Origin: Bog-473 sp963711065
GTDB taxonomy: Bacteria; Actinomycetota; Acidimicrobiia; Acidimicrobiales; RAAP-2
Direction: 5' to 3'
Length of the DNA stretch: 64,000 nucleotides
NCBI GenBank assembly: GCA_963711065.1
Contig: CAVQCO010000009.1
Span: 1 to 64,000 of the forward strand
Shown: positions 9,706 to 18,600 of the stretch, piece by piece
Layout: each line of letters opens with the position of its first letter
How positions within the stretch are numbered: the stretch's first letter is position 1
Notes under the pieces: model-generated
What the model was told of the DNA's origin: nothing
The model's database searches: none
What the model saw: only the letters and a program-made list of their open reading frames with translations
Translations under genes and position numbers: made by a program

Positions 9706-11574
9706 TCAGGTTCCCTCGCCGCCGCTCGGCGTGCACGAGCGCGGGTCCCAGGGCTGGAGCGGTTCCACCGTCTGCGTCGGGGCGGCAAACGCTCCACTGT
9801 TTCCCGACGAGGGGGTCGTGGTCGTCGTGGTGGTGGTGGGCTGCGCCGGGGTGACCACGGCACCGCCGACGGAGGTCGGGGTGGAGGTGGCGGGCGGCGC
9901 GTTGACGCTGAACTGGGTCCCGGTCACGACGGTGACCTGCGAGCCAGGCTTCACCTGGTTGGGGTCCTCGGCCATGATGACGGCGCCCGTCATGGAGTTG
10001 GCGACGGCCTGCGCCGCCGCCAGCTCGGCGGGCGTCTTCGACGAGTAGTACACCACAGTCTCGGCTTCCTGCCCGACGGGTGTGGCGTCGCCGATGGTCC
10101 CGATCTTGAAGCCGAGGGCCTGCAGGCTCTGCGAGGTGTCGGTCGCCTGGTTGTAGGCGCCGGAGCCGTTGACGACCGAGACGGTCACCGTCGACGGTGC
10201 CGGGAGAGCGCCACCCGAGTAGGTGTCGTCGTTGTTGGAGGTCAGGCCGAGGAACTGGTCGATGGTGGTGCGGTCCTGCGGCTGCGCCGGGAACTCGATG
10301 TCCCCGTAGTTGCCCCCTTCGTAGATGTAGCTGCCGAACTGGTCCACCGCGACCGGCAGCGTCAGCTGGGGCGACGCGTTCACGTTGACGTTGTGGAAGC
10401 CGAGGACCAGGCTGATCATGTCGCTGGCCGAGAAGCCCGAGTCGACCGTCAGCTGACCGACGACGCCCGACACGAGCTGCTCGTCGGTGATGGGGTTGCT
10501 CAGGCCCTTGGCCTTCACCGCGGTGGCGAGCACGCGGAGGAATTCGTGGTCGCGCCGGATGCGGGCGATGTCACTCTGGTTCTCGTAGGGCCAGTAGTTC
10601 GGGTCCGTCGTCGTGACGCCGGGACCCTTGTACTGCAGGTGGCGCGCCCGCACCACCTGCAGCGCGTGGACACCATCGAGCGGGATGCAACCCGTCGTCT
10701 GGATGTTGAGCCCCGAGTAGGCGTCGAAGACCGGCTCGGGGAAGTACATCTTGATCCCGCCGAGCGCGTTCACCACGTTGATGAAGCTGTCGAAGTTCAG
10801 CTCGACGAAGTGCTGGATCGGGATCCCGAAGTCCTCCTCGATCGCGTTGATGAGCTGATCGGGGCCCTGGTACAGACCGGCGTCGATCTTGTTGGCCCCG
10901 CTGGACCGGGCGTTGGGGATGAACAGGTCACGGGGGACCGACAGGATCGACAACGAGTTGTTCGCCGGGTTGAGATGCAGGATCATCACGACGTCGCTGT
11001 TGACGCCGTTGACACCCTGGGAGCACAGCCCGTAGGCGGGGTTCTGCACCTTCAGGGCGCAACGATCGGTCGAGCCGATCATCAGGATGTTCTCCGTGCC
11101 GGCGTCGGCGCCCTTGACGGGGGCCGAGGTGAGGTTGCGCAGGTCGATGCGGTGGATCTCGTGGTTCAGGTACCAGCCGTAGCCGGCGACCGAGCCCGCG
11201 ATCAGCACGAGCACCAGCAAGAGGCTCCCGGCCACCCAGGCCAAGGTGCGTTTGCGCGAGCGCTTCTTGGGCGCGGCGTGGGCGGGGCCGCGGCGCGTGG
11301 CGCCGCCGGCAGCAGCGGCGCCGCCGCCGGCAGCGGCCTCTTCCCGGCCGTGCCCCTTCCGCTTCTTGCCACGACCGGTCTGGTTCGCCTCGTCGATCTG
11401 GCGACCGAGCTCGTGCAGGCCCTTCTCGACGGGGTTGTCGACGGGGTCGGCCGGCGTGGATCCCGTCCCGGGCGGGGCCGGCGCCTCGGTGCCGGATCCC
11501 GCCTGGTCGATCTGCTGTCCCAGCTGGTGCAGGCCTTTTTGGACGGGATCGTTCTCGGGGTTGGGAGGACTCAT
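9706..11574 (-). CDS. LytR-CpsA-Psr (LCP) family cell-wall glycopolymer ligase
   Basis: 622 residues. A long charged cytoplasmic N-terminus carries two copies of a P(V)xKGLHxLGxQID segment (near residues 12 and 49) and a Lys/Arg run. One membrane helix follows (about 109-135), then the extracellular LCP catalytic domain (about 160-370): NSDVVMILHLNP, LSVPRD and the RARHLQ block, with conserved Arg/Asp that bind pyrophosphate lipid. A LytR_C domain (VVNGSGAYNQATD, about 465-550) and a Thr/Pro-rich tail end the protein. LCP enzymes transfer polyprenyl-linked glycopolymers to peptidoglycan. The repeated N-terminal segment may mediate a cytoplasmic contact. About 290 bp to the next gene hold no clear gene. 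Confidence 0.9.
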   Translation of the reverse strand: MSPPNPENDPVQKGLHQLGQQIDQAGSGTEAPAPPGTGSTPADPVDNPVEKGLHELGRQIDEANQTGRGKKRKGHGREEAAAGGGAAAAGGATRRGPAHAAPKKRSRKRTLAWVAGSLLLVLVLIAGSVAGYGWYLNHEIHRIDLRNLTSAPVKGADAGTENILMIGSTDRCALKVQNPAYGLCSQGVNGVNSDVVMILHLNPANNSLSILSVPRDLFIPNARSSGANKIDAGLYQGPDQLINAIEEDFGIPIQHFVELNFDSFINVVNALGGIKMYFPEPVFDAYSGLNIQTTGCIPLDGVHALQVVRARHLQYKGPGVTTTDPNYWPYENQSDIARIRRDHEFLRVLATAVKAKGLSNPITDEQLVSGVVGQLTVDSGFSASDMISLVLGFHNVNVNASPQLTLPVAVDQFGSYIYEGGNYGDIEFPAQPQDRTTIDQFLGLTSNNDDTYSGGALPAPSTVTVSVVNGSGAYNQATDTSQSLQALGFKIGTIGDATPVGQEAETVVYYSSKTPAELAAAQAVANSMTGAVIMAEDPNQVKPGSQVTVVTGTQFSVNAPPATSTPTSVGGAVVTPAQPTTTTTTTTPSSGNSGAFAAPTQTVEPLQPWDPRSCTPSGGEGT

Positions 11575-11868
11575 GGCGCAGTGGTGTGTTCGACGTGCGA
11601 CCGCTCGTTCTGGTCGACGCCCGTGCCCCCGAGACGGCTCCGGATTGGGCGGCCGGAACGAAGCGCCAGCCTAGCGACCCCGACCCTGCAATGGCAGTCA
11701 AGGTCCGGCACCGCCCGGGGGCGGGTCATCCGCTCGCAACGTGGGCTGCAGATGGGGAAATGGAGCGACCGCCGGCTGCGCTGGGCCAGACTGGCACCGT
11801 GCGGCGTGAGGGTGAGGGTGTCTTCGCCTACGACTCGGGGGTGGTCGGCGTCGACATCGCAGGGCGAC

Positions 11869-13134
11869 GTGGCGACTGAGCTCCTCCACCTGTCGGGCCT
11901 CCTGAAGAGCCCGCTCGCCGACGCCGCGACCGGTGACCGGCTCGGACGGGTCCAGGACCTCATCGTGCGCATCGGCGACAGCCCGCACCCGCCGGTCACC
12001 GGGCTCGTCGTGAAGATCGGGGGGCGTGAGCTCTTCGTGCCCGTCCGGAAGATCTCCGACATGCAGCCCGGGAGGGTGACCTTCAACGGCGCCAAAGTGG
12101 ATCTCCGCCGCTTCGAACGACGGCCGGGCGAGCTCCTGCTGGCCCAGGACCTCATGGCGCGCCACCTGATGAACCTCGTCGGCGGCCGCATCATCCGGGC
12201 CAACGAGATCGAGCTGGCGCGCACCGAGGACGGCTGGGAGGTCGTCGGCGTCGACCCCACCGCGCGCGGGACGTTGCGTCGCCTCCTCCCCGGCCGGCTC
12301 GGCCAGCGCTCGTCACCCGGCGCCATCGTCGACTGGGGCAGCATCGAGCCGTTCGTGTCGCACGTGCCGACGGCCCGGCTGCGGATCCCCTACCGCAAGC
12401 TGGCGCGCCTGCATCCCGCCCGGATCGCGGACCTCGTCGAGGCGGCGTCCCACGAGGAGGGCGAGGAGATCATCGAGGCGGTCGGCCAGGACCCGGCCCT
12501 CGAGGCGGACGTCTTCGAGGAGCTCGACCCCGAGCACCAGGTCGAGTTCGTCGAGGCCCGCTCCGACGCCGACGCCGCGCAACTCCTCGGTGCCATGGCC
12601 GCCGACGACGCCGCCGACCTGATCTCGGAGATCGATCAGGAGCGGCGGGCGCCGATCCTCGAGCTGCTACCCGAACCCCAGCGCAGGAAGGTTCGGTCAC
12701 TGCTGCACTACCACCCCGAGACGGCAGGCGGGCTGATGAGCCCGGACTTCCTCCAAGTGGCGGGCGACGCGAGCGTGACCAAGGCGATCGAGGCCATCCG
12801 GACGAGCACGGTGCCACGCGAAGCGCTGTCCGTCGTGTTCGTCACCGGCGCCGGTGGGCGGGTCACGGGCACGGTCTCCGCCGTCCATCTCGTCCAGAGC
12901 CCGCCCGAGGCACGGCTGAACGACGTCGCCACGACCGAGGTGGGACACGTGCACCCCGACTGGGACCTCGGCGCGGTCGTGCGGAAGATGTCGGACTTCA
13001 ACCTCACCGTCGTGCCCGTCCTCGACTCCGACCACGCGAGGATCCTCGGCGTCATCACCGTCGACGACGTGCTCGAGCTCCTCCTCCCGACCGGATTCCG
13101 GCGTGACTACGGCATGACGGCGGCCGAGGAGTGA
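11869..13134 (+). CDS. PRC-barrel / MgtE-N / CBS-pair regulatory protein
   Basis: 421 residues, soluble. The N-terminal 130 residues look like a PRC-barrel pair (ATGDRLGRVQDLIVRI). An MgtE intracellular N-domain of helical repeats follows (residues about 190-280, LGAMAADDAADLISEI), then a CBS pair with TAGGLMSPDFLQV and VVPVLDSDHARILGVITVDD. In MgtE channels the same N-domain and CBS pair bind Mg2+ and gate the pore; here the channel domain is absent. The next gene is an Nramp-like transporter, so this protein is probably its Mg2+/Mn2+-sensing partner. GTG 11869 is the first start that keeps the domain intact; the frame is open far upstream. No strong ribosome site is visible. Confidence 0.82.
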   Translation: MATELLHLSGLLKSPLADAATGDRLGRVQDLIVRIGDSPHPPVTGLVVKIGGRELFVPVRKISDMQPGRVTFNGAKVDLRRFERRPGELLLAQDLMARHLMNLVGGRIIRANEIELARTEDGWEVVGVDPTARGTLRRLLPGRLGQRSSPGAIVDWGSIEPFVSHVPTARLRIPYRKLARLHPARIADLVEAASHEEGEEIIEAVGQDPALEADVFEELDPEHQVEFVEARSDADAAQLLGAMAADDAADLISEIDQERRAPILELLPEPQRRKVRSLLHYHPETAGGLMSPDFLQVAGDASVTKAIEAIRTSTVPREALSVVFVTGAGGRVTGTVSAVHLVQSPPEARLNDVATTEVGHVHPDWDLGAVVRKMSDFNLTVVPVLDSDHARILGVITVDDVLELLLPTGFRRDYGMTAAEE

Positions 13135-13230
13135 GCGTGTTCTGGCGACGAAGACCCCCGGCGAGGGCGCACCCCTAGCCCCTCCGCCCGTTGTGCCCGA
13201 CGGGCCCAGCAGCCTCCTGACGGCAGCCGA

Positions 13231-13249
13231 GCCGACGGCGTCCGTCGGC
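13231..13249 (+). terminator. hairpin between CBS gene and Nramp-like gene
   Basis: GCCGACGG and CCGTCGGC form a perfect 8-bp stem with a 3-nt loop in the 214-bp gap. No T-run follows. It may end the CBS transcript or attenuate read-through into the transporter. Confidence 0.4.
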
Positions 13250-13348
13250 CCGCGACCACCGTGCCCCGCACCGCGGGAGCACCGACGCGAACCACCACGA
13301 CCTGCAGGCCAGTCCCCCAGAGCGAGCGAACCACGGAGGAGGTGACCC

Positions 13349-14983
13349 ATGCCCGAACCGCAGGAGATCGACGGCGCCACCGCCGTTCTCGACGAGGCGC
13401 ACGTCGGCGACATCCAGGGCGCCTTCGGCACCATCCGCCAGCACGACACGGCCGCCCGCCGCTCGTGGGGTGCCCGCCTCCTGACGCTGATCGCCATCAT
13501 GGGTCCGGGCCTGATCGTGATGGTCGGCGACAACGACGCGGGCGGCGTCGCCACGTACTCGCAGGCGGGCCAGAACTACGGCCTCAGCCTCCTGTGGACG
13601 TTGCCGCTCCTCATTCCGGTGCTCATCGTGAACCAGGAGATGGTGGTGCGTCTCGGGGCCGTGACCGGCGTGGGCCACGCCCGGCTGATCAACGAACGGT
13701 TCGGCAAGTTCTGGGGGGCCTTCTCCGTCGGCGACCTCTTCATCCTCAACTTCCTCACCATCGCCACCGAGTTCATCGGTGTCAGCCTCGCCCTCGGGTA
13801 CTTCGGCGTGAGCGAATACGTCTCGGTGCCCATCGCGGCGATCCTGCTGATCGCCATGACGGCGACTGGGAGCTTCCGCCGCTGGGAGCGCTTCATGTTC
13901 GTCTTCGTGTTCGCCAACTTCTTGGTGATCCCGTTGGCGGTCATGAGCCACCCGCCGGCCGATGCGTTCTTCAAGGGCCTGGTCACCCCGGGCGTGCAGG
14001 GGGGATTCAACTCGACCTCGGTGCTCCTGATCATCGCCATCGTGGGCACCACCGTCGCCCCGTGGCAGCTCTTCTTCCAGCAGTCGAACATCGTCGACAA
14101 GCGGATCACCCCTCGTTGGATCAACTACGAGCGGGCCGACACGATCGTCGGGTCGGTGGTCGTGGTCGTCGCGGCCGCGCTGCTCATGGGGATCGTGGCG
14201 TCCGCGTTCTCCGGCACTCCCCTGGCCGGGCACTTCACCAACGCCGGTGGCGTCGCCCAGGGCCTCCAGCACTACGTGGGCCGGGCGGCCGGGACGATGT
14301 TCGCCGTCATCCTGCTCAACGCGTCGATCATCGGGGCGGCGGCGGTGACGCTCTCCACCTCGTACGCGTTCGGTGACGTGTTCGGCGCCCACCACTCGCT
14401 GCACCGCAGCTTCCGTGACGCGAAGTTCTTCTACGGCATGTTCAGCGCCATGGTGCTGGTGGCGGCCACCATCGTCATCATCCCCGGTGCGCCGCTCGGG
14501 GTCATCACCACCGGCGTCCAGGCCCTGGCCGGCGTGTTGTTGCCCAGTGCCACCGTCTTCCTCCTCCTGCTCTGCAACGACAAGGAGGTGCTCGGGCCCT
14601 GGGTGAACCGACCGTGGCTGAACGTCGTGTCCGGCGTCATCGTGTCCATCCTGCTGATGATGTCCCTCGTCCTGATGGCCACGACGTTGTTCTCCTCCGT
14701 CAACGTGACCGATCTGGCCCTGATCCTCGGCGGCGTGCTCCTCGTCGGTTACGTCGTCATGGCGGCCGTGCTGATCCGTGCCCGCAGGCACCGTCCCGCA
14801 GGCCTCCCTGTCTCCAAGGAGCGGCGCGCCAATTGGCGTATGCCCCCGCTCAATCTGCTCAGCCGCCCCAAGTGGTCGCGTGGCCGTGTGCTCGGCATGT
14901 ACGCCTTGCGTGGCTACCTCGTGCTCGCCGTGATCCTGCTGCTGGTCAAGGCGATCCAACTCGGCCTTCACGGCAGCGGCTGA
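13349..14983 (+). CDS. Nramp-like divalent metal transporter with altered metal-site motifs
   Basis: 544 residues, about 11-12 membrane helices. Helix 1 contains MGPGLIVMVGDNDAGG, where typical Nramp proteins have an Asp-Pro-Gly-Asn motif. Helix 6 contains GTTVAPWQLFFQQS, where typical Nramp has a Met-Pro-His. The overall fold and the order of helices still match the family. Replacement of the Met and His that favour Mn2+/Fe2+ over Mg2+, together with the MgtE-like sensor upstream, suggests Mg2+ or another hard cation as substrate; that is inference. ATG 13349 follows a strong ribosome site (GGAGGAGGTGA). The N-terminal 40 residues are cytoplasmic and acidic. Confidence 0.85.
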   Translation: MPEPQEIDGATAVLDEAHVGDIQGAFGTIRQHDTAARRSWGARLLTLIAIMGPGLIVMVGDNDAGGVATYSQAGQNYGLSLLWTLPLLIPVLIVNQEMVVRLGAVTGVGHARLINERFGKFWGAFSVGDLFILNFLTIATEFIGVSLALGYFGVSEYVSVPIAAILLIAMTATGSFRRWERFMFVFVFANFLVIPLAVMSHPPADAFFKGLVTPGVQGGFNSTSVLLIIAIVGTTVAPWQLFFQQSNIVDKRITPRWINYERADTIVGSVVVVVAAALLMGIVASAFSGTPLAGHFTNAGGVAQGLQHYVGRAAGTMFAVILLNASIIGAAAVTLSTSYAFGDVFGAHHSLHRSFRDAKFFYGMFSAMVLVAATIVIIPGAPLGVITTGVQALAGVLLPSATVFLLLLCNDKEVLGPWVNRPWLNVVSGVIVSILLMMSLVLMATTLFSSVNVTDLALILGGVLLVGYVVMAAVLIRARRHRPAGLPVSKERRANWRMPPLNLLSRPKWSRGRVLGMYALRGYLVLAVILLLVKAIQLGLHGSG

Positions 14984-15007
14984 GGTCGGTGCGATGATGC
15001 TCGTACG

Positions 15008-15487
15008 ATGGGCGCGCACAGTGCAGGGCTCTTGCTGTACCGGAGGAGCGGCAATGGTGCCGTCGAGGTGCTCCTCGCCCATCCCGGAGGGCCCTTCTGG
15101 GCGCGCAAGGACGACGGGGCGTGGTCCGTCCCCAAGGGGGAGTACGAGGCCGGCGACGATCCCCTCGCGGCGGCGTACCGGGAGTTCTGCGAGGAGACGG
15201 GCCTCGAGCCTCCCCCCGGTGATGCCGTCCGCCTCGGCGATCTGACCCAACCGAGCGGCAAGCGGGTCAGGGTGTGGGCGCTCGAGGGGGACCTCGACGT
15301 GTCGCATGCGGCCAGCAACACCTTCGAGCTCGAGTGGCCACCACGATCGGGGAACATCCGCCACTTCCCCGAGGTCGACCGGGTCGAGTGGGTCGGCGTC
15401 AACGACGCCAGGGTGAAGCTGCTGAAGGGACAGGTCCCGTTCCTCGATCGCCTGCTCCAGGCCCTGGCGGACGACGGGGATGGCTGA
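15008..15487 (+). CDS. Nudix hydrolase
   Basis: 159 residues, single Nudix domain. The Nudix box runs from GEYEAGDDP to REFCEETGL. The Glu six positions after the first Gly is Asp (GEYEAGD). The REFCEETGL half is intact, so metal binding should hold. The family cleaves nucleoside diphosphates linked to another moiety. The SVPKGEYEAGDD context resembles small Nudix enzymes of the dinucleoside polyphosphate or ADP-ribose type, but the substrate is not determined. It follows the transporter by 24 bp and may share its transcript. Confidence 0.85.
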   Translation: MGAHSAGLLLYRRSGNGAVEVLLAHPGGPFWARKDDGAWSVPKGEYEAGDDPLAAAYREFCEETGLEPPPGDAVRLGDLTQPSGKRVRVWALEGDLDVSHAASNTFELEWPPRSGNIRHFPEVDRVEWVGVNDARVKLLKGQVPFLDRLLQALADDGDG

Positions 15488-15577
15488 TCTGGCGTCGTCC
15501 CAGCTCACGATGGGTCGGCCGGACCGGAAGGTGACGTTTCCCGAATTAGTACTTTTGGCTCTATAAGAGGAGAATGG

Positions 15578-17185
15578 GTGGCGTACCGAAGTTCTGAGGT
15601 GGATTACTGGGCTCGAGCGCACCCGGGGGGCGGCATGGCGGACCACGATGACGAGGCACGTGCCGGACAGCGTCGCCACCAGTTCTTCGTACGGGCCTGC
15701 ATCTTCGCCTCGCTCGCCGCGATCGCCCAGGCCAGCGCCGCTCTGCCGCCCGGGCCCAACAACCTCGGTGCGTACTGGGCCAGCCTCGCCATCTTCATGG
15801 CCTGCGTCCTCGCCATCCTGTTGCCGTGGCAGCGCCTTCCCCGTTGGGCCATCCTCGTCCCGACCCTGGCCTACCTGGTCTCGGTCTGCCTGCTGCTGAT
15901 CTCCGGGGGCACCAGCCCGACCGTGCAGAGCACGGCCGGTGGCCTCTCGGTCCTGGTGCTGCTCCCGGTCCTCGCGATCTCGCTCTACTACCCGGGTACC
16001 TACGCCGTGGTGGTCATCACGGCCGCGATGATCAGCCTCACCGTCGCCGGCGTGGCCGTGCACAGCAGCGAGGCGACCAACCTCCGCCGCCTCGTCCTGT
16101 GGACCGCGGTGTCGGTCGTGGTCTCGGTCACCATCCACCGGCTGCGCGATTCCCTGGAGGGGGAGGTCCGGGACTCGGCGGAGCTGGCCCGCCTCGGTCG
16201 CCTGATGAACGGGGCGACCCAGTCGTTGACGTCGCTGCGTGATCCCAAGGAGGTGATCAGCGAGGGGATCTTGGTGATGTCCGAGCTCGCCGGCCCCGGG
16301 TTCAGCCGGGTGAGCTACCTGCGGGTGCGTGACGAGGTCGTCACGCAGGAGGCGCTGGCCGACGACCGGGGAGCCGTGCCCACGTCGCGCCTGCTGAAGG
16401 ACGACCCGTACGTGAGCCAGGTCCTGGCGACGAACAGGCCGTTGGTGGCAGCGTTCGAGCGCGCCGTGATGGGCCCGACCCTGCGGTCCGCCGTGGACGA
16501 ATCCGGCGTCACCCATGCCGTCTTCGTCCCGATCGCCCCGAACGGGCAGCTGCACGGCATCGTCAGCATCGAGAGCCGCGGCACGCCCTTCCCCGACGAG
16601 GTGGTGACCCGGTGCCGCGCCCTGGGCAACGTCGTCGAGCTCGCGCTCGGCAACGCCGTGGCCCACCACGAGCTCGAGATCCAGGCGAACTCCGATCCGT
16701 TGACCGGGGTGGCCAATCGCCGGGGCCTCGCCCTCTTCCTCGAAGGGGATCGGCGCCTCAATGCCCTCGGCATCCTCGTCATGGACATCGACAACCTCAA
16801 GGACGTCAACGACGCCCACGGGCACGACGTGGGCGACAAGATCCTCGTCGGCGTCGCGCGCGCCGTCTCGGGCGTCCTGCGCGGCGGCGACCTTGTTGCC
16901 CGTACGGGCGGCGACGAGTTCGTGGCGGTCATCGCGGGGGCGGACGACGCCGACGCGCGCCGGGTGGTGAGGCGCGTCGAAGACGCGGTCTCCCGCGTCA
17001 ACGCACGGGGCGTACGCGGCAGTGTCAGCATCGGCTACGCCTGCTGCCCGAAGAACGGCGACGTCGACCGCACGAGGCAGCTGGCCGACGAGGCGATGTA
17101 CGAAGCCAAGCGCGTCACCCGGCGGCGCCACGCCCGTCACGCGCCACCGCCCGGTCAGCGTGACCTGGTGATCCGGGGCAGCTGA
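15578..17185 (+). CDS. membrane diguanylate cyclase (6 TM, GAF-like, GGDEF)
   Basis: 535 residues. Five or six N-terminal membrane helices (about 35-190) are followed by a GAF-like sensor (about 215-355) and a GGDEF domain. SDPLTGVANRRGL opens the domain, and TGGDEFVAV carries the active site. RGGD, five residues before GGDEF, is an intact RxxD inhibitory site, so product feedback is expected. It makes cyclic di-GMP from two GTP. No EAL domain is present. GTG 15578 follows GAGGAG by 6 nt; a short AT-rich stretch (TATAAG) just upstream may hold the promoter. A long minus-strand frame across this gene is a GC-skew shadow. Confidence 0.9.
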   Translation: MAYRSSEVDYWARAHPGGGMADHDDEARAGQRRHQFFVRACIFASLAAIAQASAALPPGPNNLGAYWASLAIFMACVLAILLPWQRLPRWAILVPTLAYLVSVCLLLISGGTSPTVQSTAGGLSVLVLLPVLAISLYYPGTYAVVVITAAMISLTVAGVAVHSSEATNLRRLVLWTAVSVVVSVTIHRLRDSLEGEVRDSAELARLGRLMNGATQSLTSLRDPKEVISEGILVMSELAGPGFSRVSYLRVRDEVVTQEALADDRGAVPTSRLLKDDPYVSQVLATNRPLVAAFERAVMGPTLRSAVDESGVTHAVFVPIAPNGQLHGIVSIESRGTPFPDEVVTRCRALGNVVELALGNAVAHHELEIQANSDPLTGVANRRGLALFLEGDRRLNALGILVMDIDNLKDVNDAHGHDVGDKILVGVARAVSGVLRGGDLVARTGGDEFVAVIAGADDADARRVVRRVEDAVSRVNARGVRGSVSIGYACCPKNGDVDRTRQLADEAMYEAKRVTRRRHARHAPPPGQRDLVIRGS

Positions 17186-17227
17186 GCCCCGAGCCTCCGC
17201 TTCGGCCCGCCTCTTCGCTGCTCGTCC

Positions 17228-17256
17228 GGCCTGACCAGGGACAACCTGGTCGGGCC
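17228..17256 (+). terminator. long GC-rich hairpin after the diguanylate cyclase
   Basis: GGCCTGACCAGG and CCTGGTCGGGCC form a 12-bp stem with one G-T pair and a 5-nt loop, 43 bp after the stop. No U-tract follows, as is common in high-GC actinobacteria. Confidence 0.6.
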
Positions 17257-17326
17257 TCATCCGTCCGGGCCGACGTGCCGATGCCACAGTGGGGTGAACC
17301 GGTCAGCCCGGAGGGCAGAGGGGGAG

Positions 17327-18600
17327 ATGCGGCGGGTCTCAGCGTGGCTCGGCGCCAGGTCGGCGCCGGTCGTTGCGTGCGTGCTCCTCGCCGCCGCCGG
17401 GCTCGCGTACGCGTTCCTCTGGGCGACGCTCGCGCACCGGGGCTGGCAGTCCTACAGCGACTTGTGGAACAGCGCCGGGCTGGCCCTCTCCATCGGGCAC
17501 GGCCACTGGTCCGCGGTGTACGCGCCACCCTCCCAGCTCGACGCACCGCCCAGGATTCGATTTCCTCCTCGCACCGGTCATGGTCGTCGGCCACACGCTC
17601 GGCCTCGCCACGACCAGCGCCGAGGGGACGAGCTACAAGGCGTTCGGGCTGATCCTGGCGCCGGTGGCGACGCTGATGGCCGGGAGCGTGCTGTTCGCGC
17701 TCGATGCGATCGCCCGCTCGTGGGGATTGTCCGAGGCCCGTCGTCTCGCGCTGGCACTGGTGGCGGGTCTCGGGGTCGTCAGCGCGGCGGTCTTCTGGGG
17801 TCATCCCGAGGACTGCATCGCGCTGGCGCTCGTGCTGTGGGCCGCCCTGGCCGTCGACCGGGACGGGCGGCACGGGTTTGCGCCGGGCGGCCTGGCTGCT
17901 CGGGGTCGCCGTCGCCTGCCAGCCCCTGGCGCTGCTGGCCGTGGCTCCGATCGTCGCTCGCTTCGGCTGGGGTGGCCTGCGCGGTGCCGTGCTCCCGCTG
18001 GCGCTGCCGACCGCAGTCGTCGTCCTCCCCGAGCTCGTCGTGTCGAAGGCGAGGACGCTCCACGCCGTCGTCGACCAGCCGTACCTGCCGGCCGGCGAAT
18101 CGAGCACGCCCTTCGGTCACTTCGCCCGGGCCCTCGGCCACGGGATGTACAGCGGCGGCACGCTGCGGCTCGTGGCCACGGTCGCCGCCGTGGCGCTGGG
18201 CTGTGCGCTGTGCCGGCGGCGCCACGACCTGCCCACGGTCCTCTTCGCCATGTCCCTGGCCTTCACGCTGCGCGTCGTCCTCGAGAGCGAGCTTCTGGGC
18301 TTCTACTTCTTCCCGGTGGTCGCTCTCTCGCTCCTGCTCACCCTGCGCGGCCGGAACTGGTCACCGTTCGTGGCCCGCGCGACCCTGTCGGTCCTCTGCC
18401 TCGCCCTCGGGAACCGCCGCGCCCACGACGTCGTCCTGTGGTGGCCGGCCATCATGGCGACGACGCTCGCCATGGTCGGGCTGGCGCACGGCGTCTGCCG
18501 ACGCCGCCCGGCTTCCCCCGCAGACGTGGCCGGTGATCTGGCGGCTCAGCCGCCCGACACCGTGGTCGTGCCCGGCAGGTCCGTGCCGCAGAAGGGCTGA
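17327..18600 (+). CDS. polytopic membrane protein, glycosyltransferase-C-like, two frameshifts
   Basis: Three reading frames give one continuous membrane protein. ATG 17327 (after GGGGGAG) starts a first helix (VVACVLLAAAGLAYAFLW) and a loop with SDLWNSAGLALSIGHG. The frame changes near 17555 inside the GFDFLLAPV block, then again near 17880 before WLLGVAVACQPLALL. At least eight hydrophobic segments follow. The layout (early Asp-rich loop, many helices) resembles polyprenyl-linked GT-C sugar transferases of the DUF2029 kind, but no catalytic motif is certain. The 3' end overlaps the convergent substrate-binding gene by 55 bp, which is unusual and may mean the true stop is earlier in another frame. 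Confidence 0.55.

Noticed and set aside
13135..13348. Mg2+ or Mn2+ riboswitch before the Nramp-like gene
   Set aside because: A hairpin is present, but I cannot match M-box or yybP-ykoY conserved elements by eye. A covariance-model search would decide.
13175..17287. 1370-residue minus-strand open frame
   Set aside because: It is antisense to the Nramp-like, Nudix and GGDEF genes, and its translation is low-complexity (His/Arg/Gly/Asp), typical of GC-skew shadows.
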